Source: Rubinisphaera italica (GTDB lineage Bacteria > Planctomycetota > Planctomycetia > Planctomycetales > Planctomycetaceae). Taken from it: 64,000 nt of DNA. The position numbers were made by a program, and so were the translations under genes. Under the pieces are notes generated by a model. The model ran no database searches. It was not told the origin of the DNA and saw only the letters and a list, made by a program, of their open reading frames with translations. Of this stretch, positions 41,549 to 53,970 are shown one piece after another (position 1 is the stretch's first letter; each line of letters opens with the position of its first letter). The stretch spans positions 1,178,001-1,242,000 of the forward strand of contig NZ_SJPG01000001.1 in NCBI RefSeq assembly GCF_007859715.1, given 5' to 3'.

Positions 41549-44200
41549 CTATTCTTCCTCCCGGTTGATCCATTTTACTTCATATTGTTTGTAAATTTCT
41601 GAATTCCAGCGAATCAGTAAATTTCGGCCTTCGTCGTAATTCATCATCATGTAAGGGGCTAATGGAGAAAAAAGACTTCCCTGAGAAGCTAGGAATTCCC
41701 GTCGAACTTTCTCAATTTCACTGCGATTATCGACACGTACAACGTTAATGTACCTGCGGTCACCTCCCCAGGCCAGGCCGATGTCTCCGTCTTTCATATC
41801 TCTGAAAACATTTTCCATAAAATCATTGGTGACTCCACCAAAAATGATCGGGATATCTGAGATTTCCAGTGCAGGTGGCATAAATGGGTTCGGGTTCGGT
41901 GCAGAAGATCGAGTCAACCACGTAAACGGGCCGGTATAGCTGACAACAAGCGATTGTGAGCCTTCTTTTCCGCTTTCCGTTTGAGATTCCAGAGTTTCCC
42001 CCCAGGTTTTGTCACTGGTGCGTAACATTTCTGCAACTTCAGTTGCCCGTTCTTCAGCTAACTTCTGAGCCTGAATACTGATCCAGGCTTCTTTGACCAA
42101 TTCCTGGACACCTTCTTCATCCCAGGTTGGGGTATGTGTTGCCATGAAATCAATTTGCCAGTGCAGGAATCGATTGAATGTTCTCGGATCTTCAGCGTCG
42201 AAGACAATGTATCTCTGTCGTTCCAGCGATTGCAGGTCTGAAACATTGAAATGCTGTTCGACAACAGTTACGGCTTCTGTTCGTTGAAAACGATTGGCAG
42301 CCGGCTCTGTGGAGCTTCCAATGGGGTGATCCTCAGATTCGCCAAGCTCTTCAGCCGAGTAATAGGGAGTTTCTACATAACGTAAGTTATTCTTTTTCGC
42401 ATATTCGTCGGCTGCTTTTTGAACTTCGACAACGATTTCAGCTCGGTTGGAGTCATCAGCGGATGCGTATCTGGAATTGATTTTGAACAGTTCGCCACGT
42501 GCTTCTGCTGCAATCGACTCCATTTTTTCAAGGACACGATCAGTTTTCAGCTGAGTGCGGATTTGCTCTTTGAGGTTGTCGTCGAGTGGTTGAAACTCCG
42601 GAAGTGGTTCCGCTGCTTTAGGGGGAACTTCAGCTTTCATCTCTTCTTTGACAGGCTCAGCTGGCGTTTCAGTGGTTCCTGCAGGAGCAGGTGGCTCTGA
42701 AGTAGATGCTTCAACAGGTGGCAGAGACTCAGCAGGTTTTGGAGTTTCCTTCGGTGCTGGAGTTTCTGCCGGTTTTGGTGGAGTTTCAGCTGGTGCAGTA
42801 GTTTCAGCCGGCTTTGGGGTTTCAACTGGTGGTTGAGTCTCTGTCGGTTCATCCTGGATTCTTGCGAAAGCGTCACCGAATGGCTTACGGATCAGAGAAG
42901 ATTGTGGCTCGCTGGTTCCTTCCGGGACAGCTGGCTTTTCTGGGGTAGATGTCCCTGTCTCAGGTGCTGGCGTTGCCGATGGTGTAGATTCAGGAGCCGG
43001 GCTGGTTGTCATTTCTGGCTTAGGAGAAATGGATTCCGCTGGTTTGGGAGCCTCGGACGAAGTCTTCTCGGGAGATGGGATCGGTACACTGGTTGATTCC
43101 GGAGCAGTCATTCCAGGACCGAGGAGTGGACCATCAAGAGGTGGACTATCGAATGGATTCTCGCCAGACAGATTCATCCCTTCTGTCTGATTAGGAAATT
43201 CACCGGGAACGTTATTGCGGTAAAGATCTTTATTCGCTTCATAAAACGCGGTGACATCTTCCTCGGTCACTTCGGGGATTGTCTTGGCGACTGTGTCGTA
43301 ATCAATTTCGATATACCCGAGCTTAATCCGTCCCGGTTGGCGGAAGCCTGGTTCAGGGCCGCCGGGAAATTGATCTTTGTATTTTTCAAAGAGCTCTTTG
43401 AGTTCATCTTCTTTGGGAGTTCCGACCTGATCCTTAAATGATTCGACAGAAATCGGGACCACCGCCAGTTCCTCGCTGACATTAATTTTCTGGTAAGCAT
43501 CCCAGTAGTTCTGAGGAGAGGCAACATATTGTGGCATTAACTGCCGTCGAATCGATTGGGTAATCATCTGTTCGCGAAACAAATCGTACAGTTCGGTATC
43601 GCTCAAATTCATTTCCCGCAAGATGCGTTTGTAATCGGCTTCGCTCAATTTGTTATTGGTGGCTTGATCAATATGCATCGAAATTTGGTCGTTTGACACG
43701 GCGAAATTGATTTTTTCCGCTTCTTTGAGCATCAGGATATGCATCAAGGCTTCCTGAGCAGGATCTCCATTGCCGCCGAACTGAAAACTTCGCAGCATTT
43801 GGTAATTCGGTTGCTCTTCATTGGAATTGGCAGCCTGAAACGCACGTGTCAGGAACTCATTGACGGCTCCTCGGCGTTGAATTGTGCTGTTGAGTTCCGT
43901 CTCAGAAATCTCACCAAATGATGTTTTGACGGCTGCATTTGCGGTGTAATCAATTTGAAATTGATTTCCCAGAATACCTCCAGCGACTCCGCCGACCAGC
44001 AACCAGACCCAACTATGCTTCGCTTTCCCGGAAAGCCACCAGGCCAGTCCCAGGCCAACCAGGCAACCGAAAATCGGTGGGAATGCAGCCATGTTTTGCG
44101 TCAGCGAGTCGAGCACGACAAATGCGAACATGGCCAGGCCGGTTAAAACGACCATCAAAACTTTTTGGTGCTTACGAAATACCGCGAACGGAGATTTCAT
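41549..44200 (-). CDS. Membrane-anchored SurA/PpiD-N-like protein with Pro/Glu-rich linker
   Basis: An 883-residue protein. Three membrane segments (about 14-32, 38-55, 62-82) are followed by a SurA_N/PpiD-like helical region at about 90-340 (F-G-E-I-S-E-T-E-L, then L-S-E-A-D-Y-K-R-I-L-R-E-M). About 190 residues of Pro/Glu/Thr/Ser-rich repeats follow (P-A-E-T-P-K-P and P-A-P-E-T variants), then another folded region. The PPIase domain itself was not recognised. It may act as an envelope chaperone, but this is inferred from the N-terminal domain. The upstream 400 bp are shared with divergent topA. Confidence 0.72.
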   Translation of the reverse strand: MKSPFAVFRKHQKVLMVVLTGLAMFAFVVLDSLTQNMAAFPPIFGCLVGLGLAWWLSGKAKHSWVWLLVGGVAGGILGNQFQIDYTANAAVKTSFGEISETELNSTIQRRGAVNEFLTRAFQAANSNEEQPNYQMLRSFQFGGNGDPAQEALMHILMLKEAEKINFAVSNDQISMHIDQATNNKLSEADYKRILREMNLSDTELYDLFREQMITQSIRRQLMPQYVASPQNYWDAYQKINVSEELAVVPISVESFKDQVGTPKEDELKELFEKYKDQFPGGPEPGFRQPGRIKLGYIEIDYDTVAKTIPEVTEEDVTAFYEANKDLYRNNVPGEFPNQTEGMNLSGENPFDSPPLDGPLLGPGMTAPESTSVPIPSPEKTSSEAPKPAESISPKPEMTTSPAPESTPSATPAPETGTSTPEKPAVPEGTSEPQSSLIRKPFGDAFARIQDEPTETQPPVETPKPAETTAPAETPPKPAETPAPKETPKPAESLPPVEASTSEPPAPAGTTETPAEPVKEEMKAEVPPKAAEPLPEFQPLDDNLKEQIRTQLKTDRVLEKMESIAAEARGELFKINSRYASADDSNRAEIVVEVQKAADEYAKKNNLRYVETPYYSAEELGESEDHPIGSSTEPAANRFQRTEAVTVVEQHFNVSDLQSLERQRYIVFDAEDPRTFNRFLHWQIDFMATHTPTWDEEGVQELVKEAWISIQAQKLAEERATEVAEMLRTSDKTWGETLESQTESGKEGSQSLVVSYTGPFTWLTRSSAPNPNPFMPPALEISDIPIIFGGVTNDFMENVFRDMKDGDIGLAWGGDRRYINVVRVDNRSEIEKVRREFLASQGSLFSPLAPYMMMNYDEGRNLLIRWNSEIYKQYEVKWINREEE

Positions 44201-44599
44201 TGTGTATCCTTACAAACTGCTTCTAGAAGGTCCAAAGTCAGTTCTCTGTTCGCAAATCCAGAAAAGAGAAAACTTTGTATTATGATTTATAGTGTCTGAT
44301 AGTGACCAGCCGAGTTGGCAGAATCCGCTATCAGCGGATGATAATCAGTGGTTTCCAACAAGTGAACTGGGACTGTAATTGATTTTCACTCTCCCCGACA
44401 AGCGAGTTTCCCGGAACTTGTTCTGGTTGTCCACTCTTGACAGTCGACCCTCTCATCATTTAACCCTTTGTCGGAACTTCACCATTCGTTTACATGGTCA
44501 CATGAGAGATCAGGACCGGTGTTGCGAACATCTTTCGGGAGTTGACTGGCTAATTTTCGTAATAGAAATACGTCAATCAGCAAGGATAGTTGGACATAA
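44201..44599. other. Divergent intergenic region, SurA-like gene/topA
   Basis: About 400 bp. It contains a perfect ATCCGCT-ATC-AGCGGAT hairpin at 44323-44339. Otherwise there is no gene, tRNA or repeat that I can support. Promoters of both flanking genes should be here. Confidence 0.5.
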
Positions 44600-47257
<2,658 letters not shown>

Positions 47258-47616
47258 GTTGAGTAGCAATTGGAAAATTCCGGCGGGTTGCATCTGCTGA
47301 TAATCCCATTGGCAACTCTATTATTGTATGTGCGAACGAAGCCAGCATTCAAATAAGAATGTTGGCTTCCGGCTATAATAATCCCCCAAATTCTATGATT
47401 TCTTTCGCTCTGCATGTCCCATAAGGCACTCGCTTTACGCTTATCAGGTATAGTGTGCGGGTTTATCGATTATTTATTGATTAATCTGAGATTCCTTTGC
47501 ATTCAAAGTTGCAATGTGTTTCATCACATACTGAAGATGTGTGGAAATATGTTTACCACGCAGAGGGGAGTTTACATTTGCAGGCTGAGGAAGAGTCGGC
47601 CAGAAGGATTAGGACA
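47258..47616. other. Intergenic region after topA
   Basis: It contains the stem at 47338-47369 and a short motif resembling the ACTCGC dispersed repeats near 47424. Longer open frames starting at 47414 or 47497 lack support; the signal peptide of the next gene begins at 47617. Confidence 0.5.
47338..47369 (+). terminator. Possible terminator hairpin after topA
   Basis: A 13-bp stem (GAAGCCAGCATTC / GAATGTTGGCTTC, one G-T pair) with a six-base loop lies 80 bp after the topA stop. No T-run follows, so it may instead be a 3' stability hairpin. Confidence 0.5.
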
Positions 47617-48297
47617 ATGCGAAATTCAAAAGCGGTTTATCAGGGGGCATTATTAAGCATGGGTTTTTGCTTGATTGCAGCCATGGCGACGAATGTGGAA
47701 GCTCAAGGAAAAATGAATCGCGGGAAAGATCTGAGGCAAGAAGACCGAGCCCGTCCGGGAACATGGGATCATGTGGATGAGTTGGCCGTGGACCTTGCCA
47801 ACCTGGCCCAGGATTTGCATGACGAAGTGCATGTGCATCTGGAAGGGCATCAGTATTTTCGGCACATTGATGGTCATGCTGAGAAAATTGAAGAACTCTC
47901 CGAGCATATCCACGACCTGGCTCACGAAGGTGGAAATATCAGGCACCTCCGCGAAGATGTGATTGAACTCGATGAAGAAGTACACCACGCAGATGGAGTC
48001 ATTACGGATATCGCTCGCAAAGGAGTTCGAGCACGCGATTTCGATGGGGGAGTTCGCCAGACTCGACGAATTGTTGATGCAATGATTGCCATTTTGCATC
48101 ACTTAGAAGAGGATCTTACAGAGATGGATCCTTCTTATCGAAATGCCCGATATCGACCTGATGTCGATGATCATCTGCATAATCATCGTCGTCCTTCAGA
48201 AGAATATCACGATCGATATCCTAGTCGCTACGACAGTCGAGATCGATACTATTACAACCGTTCACCCGGCCATATGCACCATAATCATATTCGATAA
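47617..48297 (+). CDS. Secreted His/Asp-rich protein of unknown function
   Basis: A 226-residue exported protein. A signal peptide (residues 3-28, ending V-E-A-Q-G) is followed by a helical, His- and Asp/Glu-rich region of about 150 residues (repeated L-H-D-E-V-H, H-I-H-D-L-A-H-E). The tail is rich in Arg, Tyr, Asp and His. Dense His/Asp pairs could bind divalent metals; this is inferred only from composition. ATG 47617 has AAGG-type sequence 9 nt upstream and starts a clean signal peptide. It ends in a strong terminator shared with the convergent thioesterase gene. Confidence 0.72.
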   Translation: MRNSKAVYQGALLSMGFCLIAAMATNVEAQGKMNRGKDLRQEDRARPGTWDHVDELAVDLANLAQDLHDEVHVHLEGHQYFRHIDGHAEKIEELSEHIHDLAHEGGNIRHLREDVIELDEEVHHADGVITDIARKGVRARDFDGGVRQTRRIVDAMIAILHHLEEDLTEMDPSYRNARYRPDVDDHLHNHRRPSEEYHDRYPSRYDSRDRYYYNRSPGHMHHNHIR

Positions 48298-48339
48298 GTT
48301 GTAGATTATCGATTTCGAAAATTTCAATGAATCTCACAG

Positions 48340-48369
48340 ACGCACGACTTCCTGTTGTGCGTTTTTTTT
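48340..48369 (+). terminator. Rho-independent terminator
   Basis: A nine-bp stem (ACGCACGAC / GTTGTGCGT, one G-T pair) with a five-base loop runs into eight T residues. It terminates the His-rich gene. The T-run overlaps the stop codon of the convergent thioesterase gene. Confidence 0.88.
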
Positions 48370-48817
48370 ATTTGATGGAGACAAAGGATCCGGAATGTTG
48401 AGCGGCGATTTTCTCTCCACAGAAAATTGTTGAGGTCAACTGCAGTCGACCTCTTCCTTTCTTCTGGTAGATCTTCAGAAAGCGATCCCATTGAGCATCG
48501 TCTTCAGTTCGACACTCGGCTTCAAACGCATCTGCGATTGGGGTTAGAAACGTAGTTTCGCTCGTTTGTACTACGATTTTAGGAGATTCCTGCAATTCTC
48601 GCATTCGTAGATTGATCAATAACCAGCAAGCAAGAATTCCTGCTGTCGAAATGCTGCCGCCGAATGCGGTCTCTCGATGATTGACATTTTCGCCCAAGGG
48701 CAGAAGAATCCTGGCCCCTTCCCAGGTCGCTTCCAGCACTTCAATTCCCATCGCTTTACAGACGGGAATATTATTATGCAGGTACTCGGTCCACTGTTCG
48801 GGATTCAATTTGCTCAT
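48368..48817 (-). CDS. YiiD-type hotdog thioesterase domain protein
   Basis: A 149-residue hotdog-fold protein. N-H-R-E-T-A-F-G-G-S-I-S-T-A, the long helix that follows, and V-Q-T-S-E-T-T-F-L-T-P-I are typical of the YiiD C-terminal/DUF4442-like thioesterase group, thought to act on acyl-CoA. In YiiD this domain follows an acetyltransferase domain, which is absent here. Cytosolic, single gene; its stop overlaps the terminator of the convergent gene. Confidence 0.82.
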   Translation of the reverse strand: MSKLNPEQWTEYLHNNIPVCKAMGIEVLEATWEGARILLPLGENVNHRETAFGGSISTAGILACWLLINLRMRELQESPKIVVQTSETTFLTPIADAFEAECRTEDDAQWDRFLKIYQKKGRGRLQLTSTIFCGEKIAAQHSGSFVSIK

Positions 48818-48930
48818 TGAGATTATTTGATTTTGCGAGGCGATTGAGAGAAATACGACTTGGTGATCAACATTACTCGATCGGCAATTTGTTAATCAAA
48901 AATCATTGGCGACAAGTATGGTCCTGCTGC

Positions 48931-50436
48931 TTATTCTTTGTTGAGAATCTCTTTCCGTATTGCGGATAGTTTTTCGACAATCTCAGGATGCTCAAGCCAG
49001 AGGTTATCCTGCTCACCTTTGTCGTAGCCGAGATCATACAGTTGACCTTTGGGGCCGCCAGAGACGGGAGCAACTTTACTTGGCTTGGTGAAACCACTGG
49101 ATCCTAAATTGGTGATCAATTTCCATTGACCACTGCGAATCACATTCCCGGAGTGATGCTGCAGCATCACACGCTCACCACGTGGCCAGGGCGAATCCGT
49201 TGGCAATTCGATGAGCTGTGCGAAACTGCGTCCGTCCAACGCTGAAGAATGGTCGCTGGCCACTCCGGTTATTTCTGAGACCGTTGGTAGCAAATCAATA
49301 AATCCGATCGTCTCATCACATTCCGACCAGGCGGGAATCTGATTGGGCCAGCGCATGATGAAGGGAACGCGATGACCACCTTCCCAGGCATCTCCTTTCA
49401 TACCCCGAAATGGTCCTGCGCTGTTGTGGTGGTAGCGTTCTTCATCAACATCGTACCAGGTGGGACCGTTGTCACTGGAAAAAATAACCAGCGTGTTTTC
49501 GGCGGAATTCGTTTTATCGATTGCATTGAGTACGCGTCCGACAACGTCGTCGACATGGGCGACAAATTCGCTGTAAAGGCCGGCTTCACCAAGACCACGA
49601 AATTTATCAGCCGGTAACCAGGGAGTATGCGGAGCAGGCAAGGCCAGATACAGGAACTGAGGTTTTTCAGTATCGTTGAAGTCCTGCTGAATTGTTTCAA
49701 TCGCTTTCGTCGCGAAAACATCCAGAACATCTTCCATGATAAAATTCCCCGCCCGCAAGCCTTCCCGCCAGAACGCTCCCTGAATCGGGCTCCATCCGGG
49801 AGAGGAACTTGCATCGATGGGAATTGTAGGGGGAGGTGAAGCCATTTTATTTTCGATGTAATAATAAGGGGGGATATCCAGAGATGCAGGCATTCCAAAA
49901 TACGATTGAAAGCCACGATCAACCGGTCCACCTTGCAACCCCGCGGCGAAGTCGTAGTCGTAACCATCTTCAAAACCGAGGTGCCATTTGCCAATCATTC
50001 GAGTTTGATAGCCGGCTCTCACCAGGAGTTTGGGAACCGTATCTTCCTCTGTTGAAATCAATGGTTCCTTCCGCCAGTCTCGATGATGTCGAAAAGGGTA
50101 TCTGCCTGTCAGTAAGCCGTAACGTGAAGGATGACAAACTCCTCCAGCCGCGTGAGCATCGGTAAAGCGCATTCCTTCTTTTGCCAATCGATCAATATTG
50201 GGTGTAACGCACTTTGATTGAGAGTTGTAGCATTGAGGGTCCCCATACCCCATGTCGTCGGCAAGGATGAGGACGATATTAGGTACGCTGGTGATTTCTG
50301 CAGAAAATACTGAATTTACCGAACCAATTGTTGGATACAATGTCCATGCAGCCAGTATGAGTGTCGCTATTCTTTGTAGTAAGTATTGAGAAGACTCGTT
50401 TCGATCGTTACGAGGCAGAGTCAGTTTCCAAAGCAT
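48931..50436 (-). CDS. Secreted sulfatase (C-H-P-S-R type)
   Basis: A 501-residue sulfatase. A hydrophobic export segment is at about 23-45. I-L-A-D-D-M-G-Y-G-D gives metal ligands. The formylglycine motif is C-H-P-S-R at residues 101-105. It also shows S-S-D-N-G-P-T-W. It resembles arylsulfatase A types acting on carbohydrate sulfates. It shares only general features with the sulfatase at 2775-4295, so it is not a recent duplicate. AAGGAG lies about 6 nt before ATG 50436. It borders the scarred region that begins at 50437. Confidence 0.92.
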   Translation of the reverse strand: MLWKLTLPRNDRNESSQYLLQRIATLILAAWTLYPTIGSVNSVFSAEITSVPNIVLILADDMGYGDPQCYNSQSKCVTPNIDRLAKEGMRFTDAHAAGGVCHPSRYGLLTGRYPFRHHRDWRKEPLISTEEDTVPKLLVRAGYQTRMIGKWHLGFEDGYDYDFAAGLQGGPVDRGFQSYFGMPASLDIPPYYYIENKMASPPPTIPIDASSSPGWSPIQGAFWREGLRAGNFIMEDVLDVFATKAIETIQQDFNDTEKPQFLYLALPAPHTPWLPADKFRGLGEAGLYSEFVAHVDDVVGRVLNAIDKTNSAENTLVIFSSDNGPTWYDVDEERYHHNSAGPFRGMKGDAWEGGHRVPFIMRWPNQIPAWSECDETIGFIDLLPTVSEITGVASDHSSALDGRSFAQLIELPTDSPWPRGERVMLQHHSGNVIRSGQWKLITNLGSSGFTKPSKVAPVSGGPKGQLYDLGYDKGEQDNLWLEHPEIVEKLSAIRKEILNKE

Positions 50437-51225
50437 ATTATCTCCTTAGAGTGGGACTTGATCAATGACGCTGGGGGCTTTCATGGAGTATCAGGGACAG
50501 GCATCAGTCGGTCAATCAAACGCCGCGAGTTTCTGGTATTAATACAGAAGATACATGAAACGTAACAATTATGGCGTCGCCACTCTTATGGATCGGTGTG
50601 GATCTGAGAGCAAGCGGACTGTTGGTATTGCACGGACTCTGGAATCAAAAAACGCATCCGACTGTTCAGCGAGCAGGGGGGGGCCGATCCGCAGTCAGCA
50701 AAATGGCCCAGCAGCCGAACTCTCAATGGCACGCATCAACGTTGACGGTGAATGGCAGCCGACTCCAGAGCGAGTTGAAGCCAAAGCACCCTGTGTGGCA
50801 GAAATTTGTTCCCGGTACATCAAATAGTGCCACCAGCGACTATCTTCCGATTCCCCATTTTACACCCGAACGAACTACAATGCTCGTGTGTAAATCCATA
50901 AGTCGTTGATTGTTATGCCTTCGCAATAGTTCGAGTCCATGATGGTGACCTCGTCACTTGTTGACATTCTTTCGAACCTGGAACCCAATGGTTAACAGAA
51001 ATCGTGGAACGCAAAAAGCTGCTCAAAGCCGGAAGGAAGATCGGTCCCAAGTTGCGAGAGATGATGTCGATTGTGAAGTACGAGTCGTTCCTGAGATGGG
51101 GCCGGGAGCAAGATGTTGTGTGAGACACACGTCTCGGCGGACTGCTGAAGAGTTATTGGCGTGAGTCGCGCATTCCGTTATTACATAAGAGCAAAGCCCG
51201 CCTTATTTTGTATGGAGAATAGAGT
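50437..51225. other. Scarred intergenic region with transposase remnant
   Basis: About 790 bp without an intact gene. A frame at 50571-50909 is open for 112 codons but shows no domain I can name. Further on, 50965-51123 encodes a transposase-like fragment. The composition and mix of frames suggest decayed mobile DNA. Confidence 0.5.
50965..51123 (+). pseudogene. Transposase/integrase N-terminal remnant
   Basis: The frame reads E-P-G-T-Q-W-L-T-E-I-V-E-R-K-K-L-L-K, then G-R-K-I-G-P-K-L-R-E-M-M-S-I-V and S-F-L-R-W before a stop. This looks like the N-terminal helical region of DDE transposase/integrase genes that are abundant in planctomycetes (x-L-L-x-x-G-R-x-L-G-x-x-L-x-x-I-V-S-I-V-x-x-x-T-F-x-R-W). 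No start codon, no catalytic DDE part and no terminal repeats are present, so it is a fragment. Confidence rests on recalled family patterns. Confidence 0.5.
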
Positions 51226-52416
51226 CTACACAATAGTGAAGTAAGTCCCCGTGATACCAAATTCCCCCGCGTTATAGGTGTTTCTCCACTGGTTGGGGGT
51301 AATTACCAGATCACTCTCGACATATCCCTGGTCGATCCCATTCAAGGTCCCGCTACTTCCCTGCAGCATCTGCACCTGACTGCTGCTGAAATCGATCGTA
51401 GCGATCAGTCGATCTCCCGTGATCGGAGTGAAATTGACCCAGACATCGTTGTGGGCGTATTGCCATTGATTATTGATAAAACGAACGGCCAGAAAATGTT
51501 CCGCACCATTGGCGATAACCTCTCCGGCAAACCGCGTTTGAACGCTTAGATAGCTGTAGAGAATATATCCTTCGCCCTTCGCGTTATCCTGGCCGGGAAT
51601 CCCATAACCCAGGCTGGATGGGGAAATGTCAACTCTTGTGCTTGGCACCGCATCTGTCAGGCTGATGGTCAACGAAGCCGTGTCGTCAGGGGTCATGCCC
51701 ACTGCAGTGTCGTCGACCTGAACTCTTACATCCAACGCAGGATTCGTTTCAAATTGGAGAGTAACACCCGCTCTGAGATACAACTCACTGCCAATGATTT
51801 CAAACAGGTCAGCATCAGCACCGGTCAACGAGAGTTGATTGCCCGTGTCTGAACCGACAGGAGTTTGCACGAATGTTCCGAATGCAACATTGATGGAAGG
51901 TTGAGAATTGTATCTTGAGAATGAAGTCATTGCATGATCAAAGACGATGAACTCTCCTCCATGCGAAGTGAATAACAGGGTGCTGCCATCTTTGCTGATA
52001 TCCAGATCTGCTTCACCACCGAATCCGGGAACAGCCAATTCGTTGATGATATTTCCAGCGGGATTGTGTTGGCGAAGAATTTCGTGATGAGCTGCGAAGA
52101 AATTGCCATCAGCATCGATTGCAATCGCGCGGGCAACATAGAATAGATCGATACTTCCCAACGATAACATTGTCTTTGGATCGTATTTCGTAACGCGGGT
52201 TCCATCGGCACCAGTCGCGTTGCCTCGCGTAAACGTATAAAGGAATCCATCGAGCCCAACATTAATGTCGATAGGACTTCCGATATTAAATCTTTCATAG
52301 TCGGAAAGATCATTAATATTCACTCGAACACCACCACTGGGGGCTCCTTCATTTGCAGTTTGCATGTCAGCAATGAAGAGATAATCCCCGTAGGCAGTGA
52401 TTGCTCCATACGTCAA
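51226..52416 (-). pseudogene. C-terminal part of a large extracellular protein (5' truncated)
   Basis: The frame is open for 396 codons from a TTG and extends, open, to about 52540, with no good start. The first 180 residues look like a beta-propeller-like repeat protein. Then a cadherin-like or VCBS-type segment follows (N-Q-L-S-L-T-G-A-D-A-D-L-F-E-I, L-Y-L-R-A-G-V), and a final beta-rich domain (W-Q-Y-A-H-N-D-V-W-V-N-F-T-P, N-A-G-E-F-G-I-T-G-T-Y-F). Planctomycete giant adhesins end in such domains. The missing N-terminus meets, head to head, another truncated gene, so this is probably a broken gene. Confidence 0.6.
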
Positions 52417-52507
52417 ATTCCCAACTGTACTCAGTCCCGGATAAAATGTTTCTGTAACTTCGCAAGTTACTGGGTTAAAAGAAAACAGGCTGGGTCCCTG
52501 GAAGACG

Positions 52508-53185
52508 TGCAGTGCCGATCACAGTTTCTATCCCCAGTGGCGACCTTCGTTTGTCACTGCAATCGCTCCTCAGGATCGTTGCCACTTGAACGGGTTGTGT
52601 GTTGTTGACGGGAAGCCGAAATATGTAACCGCGTTGGGCAAAAGTGACGAGCCGGCAGGCTGGCGCGATAACAAAGCCAGCGGCGGGGTTGTTATGGATA
52701 TTGAGAGCAATGAAGTGATTGCACGCGGACTTTCGATGCCGCATTCTCCACGCTTTCATGAGGGAAAGCTCTGGGTATTGAATTCAGGAGCAGGGGGGAT
52801 CGGCTTCATCGATCAGGCAACGGGCAATTACGAATCGGTCGCTAAACTCCCTGGCTTCACACGTGGCTTTTCGATCCAGGGTCGGTTTGCGTTTATCGGA
52901 TTATCGCAGGTGAGAGAGTCCGCAATCTTCAGTGGAATTGAAATTGCACAGCGTCCTGAGTCCGAATGCTGGTCGGGTGTCGCAGTAGTGGACCTGGTTC
53001 GTGGCGAAACCATCGCCTGGCTGCGATTTGAAGATGCCGTTCAGGAAGTCTTTGCGGCCAGTATCCTGCCCAATCGAATCTGGCCCGACCTGATTAACGA
53101 CGATCCCGAACTTATCGGCCTCAGTTATGTCCTGCCCGACGAAGCCCTCAAAGATGTCCCGGACGATATGCGTTCAACGTCCTGA
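52508..53185 (+). pseudogene. 5'-truncated TIGR03032-family protein
   Basis: The frame encodes F-Y-P-Q-W-R-P-S-F-V-T-A, then D-R-C-H-L-N-G-L, Y-V-T-A-L-G-K-S-D, G-W-R-D-N-K-A-S-G-G, and G-L-S-M-P-H-S-P-R and L-P-G-F-T-R-G-F, which match the TIGR03032 family of unknown function. About 100 N-terminal residues are missing. Homology begins near 52508, inside sequence that on the other strand belongs to the truncated extracellular protein. The only start (TTG 52586) is internal to the domain. Most likely a non-functional fragment. Confidence 0.72.
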
Positions 53186-53970
53186 AATAGACTGTGTCTG
53201 CCTGGAAGACTTTTTTCGACTTGCCAGGTTTCTTGTGAACGGTCTCGTAAAGATCTCCAATCTTCATTCTAATCTTTACGATTACTTTTCGAATCAAACC
53301 TCTCTCTGTTTTCACACTGTTCAAACAACGAAGCTTGGTCAACGCAATCATCCCTTCCCCGGTAGGACACGAACGAACTCAAATTTCCGCTATTCATCCA
53401 TCAAAAGTAGAAACAGGCGCTGCAAAATACAGTGCAAATGATGCAGGATTGATGCAACTGCTAACGCTCTGGCCTCGCTTGGCCTGCGAGAGATAGCACG
53501 TCAATGAATGTGTAGTTGTAGTAGAATGTAGATAACCGTCCTGAATGCAACTGAATTAGTATGGATCGCCAGCAATTCCAAAAACAGAAATACTCGATTA
53601 TTCCGCAGTCTTCTCGCTGGTTTTTGATATTGGGCTGGATCGAGTGCTACTTGTCGAATCCTCGGCGGCTTTTGAGTTCAGGATGTGAGAAGGGAAGTCG
53701 GTTATTATTCAGAGACATGCTTCAACTTTTCAATCAAACGCGATGAGTCTCTGTTTTCAATTCGCCCTGCTCCATCTGGAAAAGGCAAAGTATAAAAGCG
53801 TCATCAAGGTTATGTTTCGGGTTGGCGTTGTAAGCAAAAACGATGACTGGAATTAATCCCAGTCTGGCAGAAGAAAGCGAATCCCTCTCATTTTTGATGA
53901 GAATAGTGAATATTCCACCAATTATGTTGGAGAATATCGAAGCCGAGAATGCCACTGATAAGAGAGAATC
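53186..53970. other. Intergenic region, no gene supported
   Basis: About 785 bp between the truncated TIGR03032 gene and the operon-end lipoprotein gene. It holds an inverted repeat (CGTAAAGAT at 53246-53254 with ATCTTTACG at 53272-53280). Small open frames (for example minus strand 53734-53955, with a hydrophobic start) are present but unsupported. Probably decayed sequence, as in the region before it. Confidence 0.5.

Noticed and set aside
50571..50909. 112-codon frame before the transposase remnant
   Set aside because: I could not assign any family, and two frames overlap with similar coding potential. Left as unexplained sequence, not called as a gene.
53734..53955. 73-codon minus-strand frame with a hydrophobic start
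   Set aside because: No ribosome binding site, no family and a location in decayed sequence.
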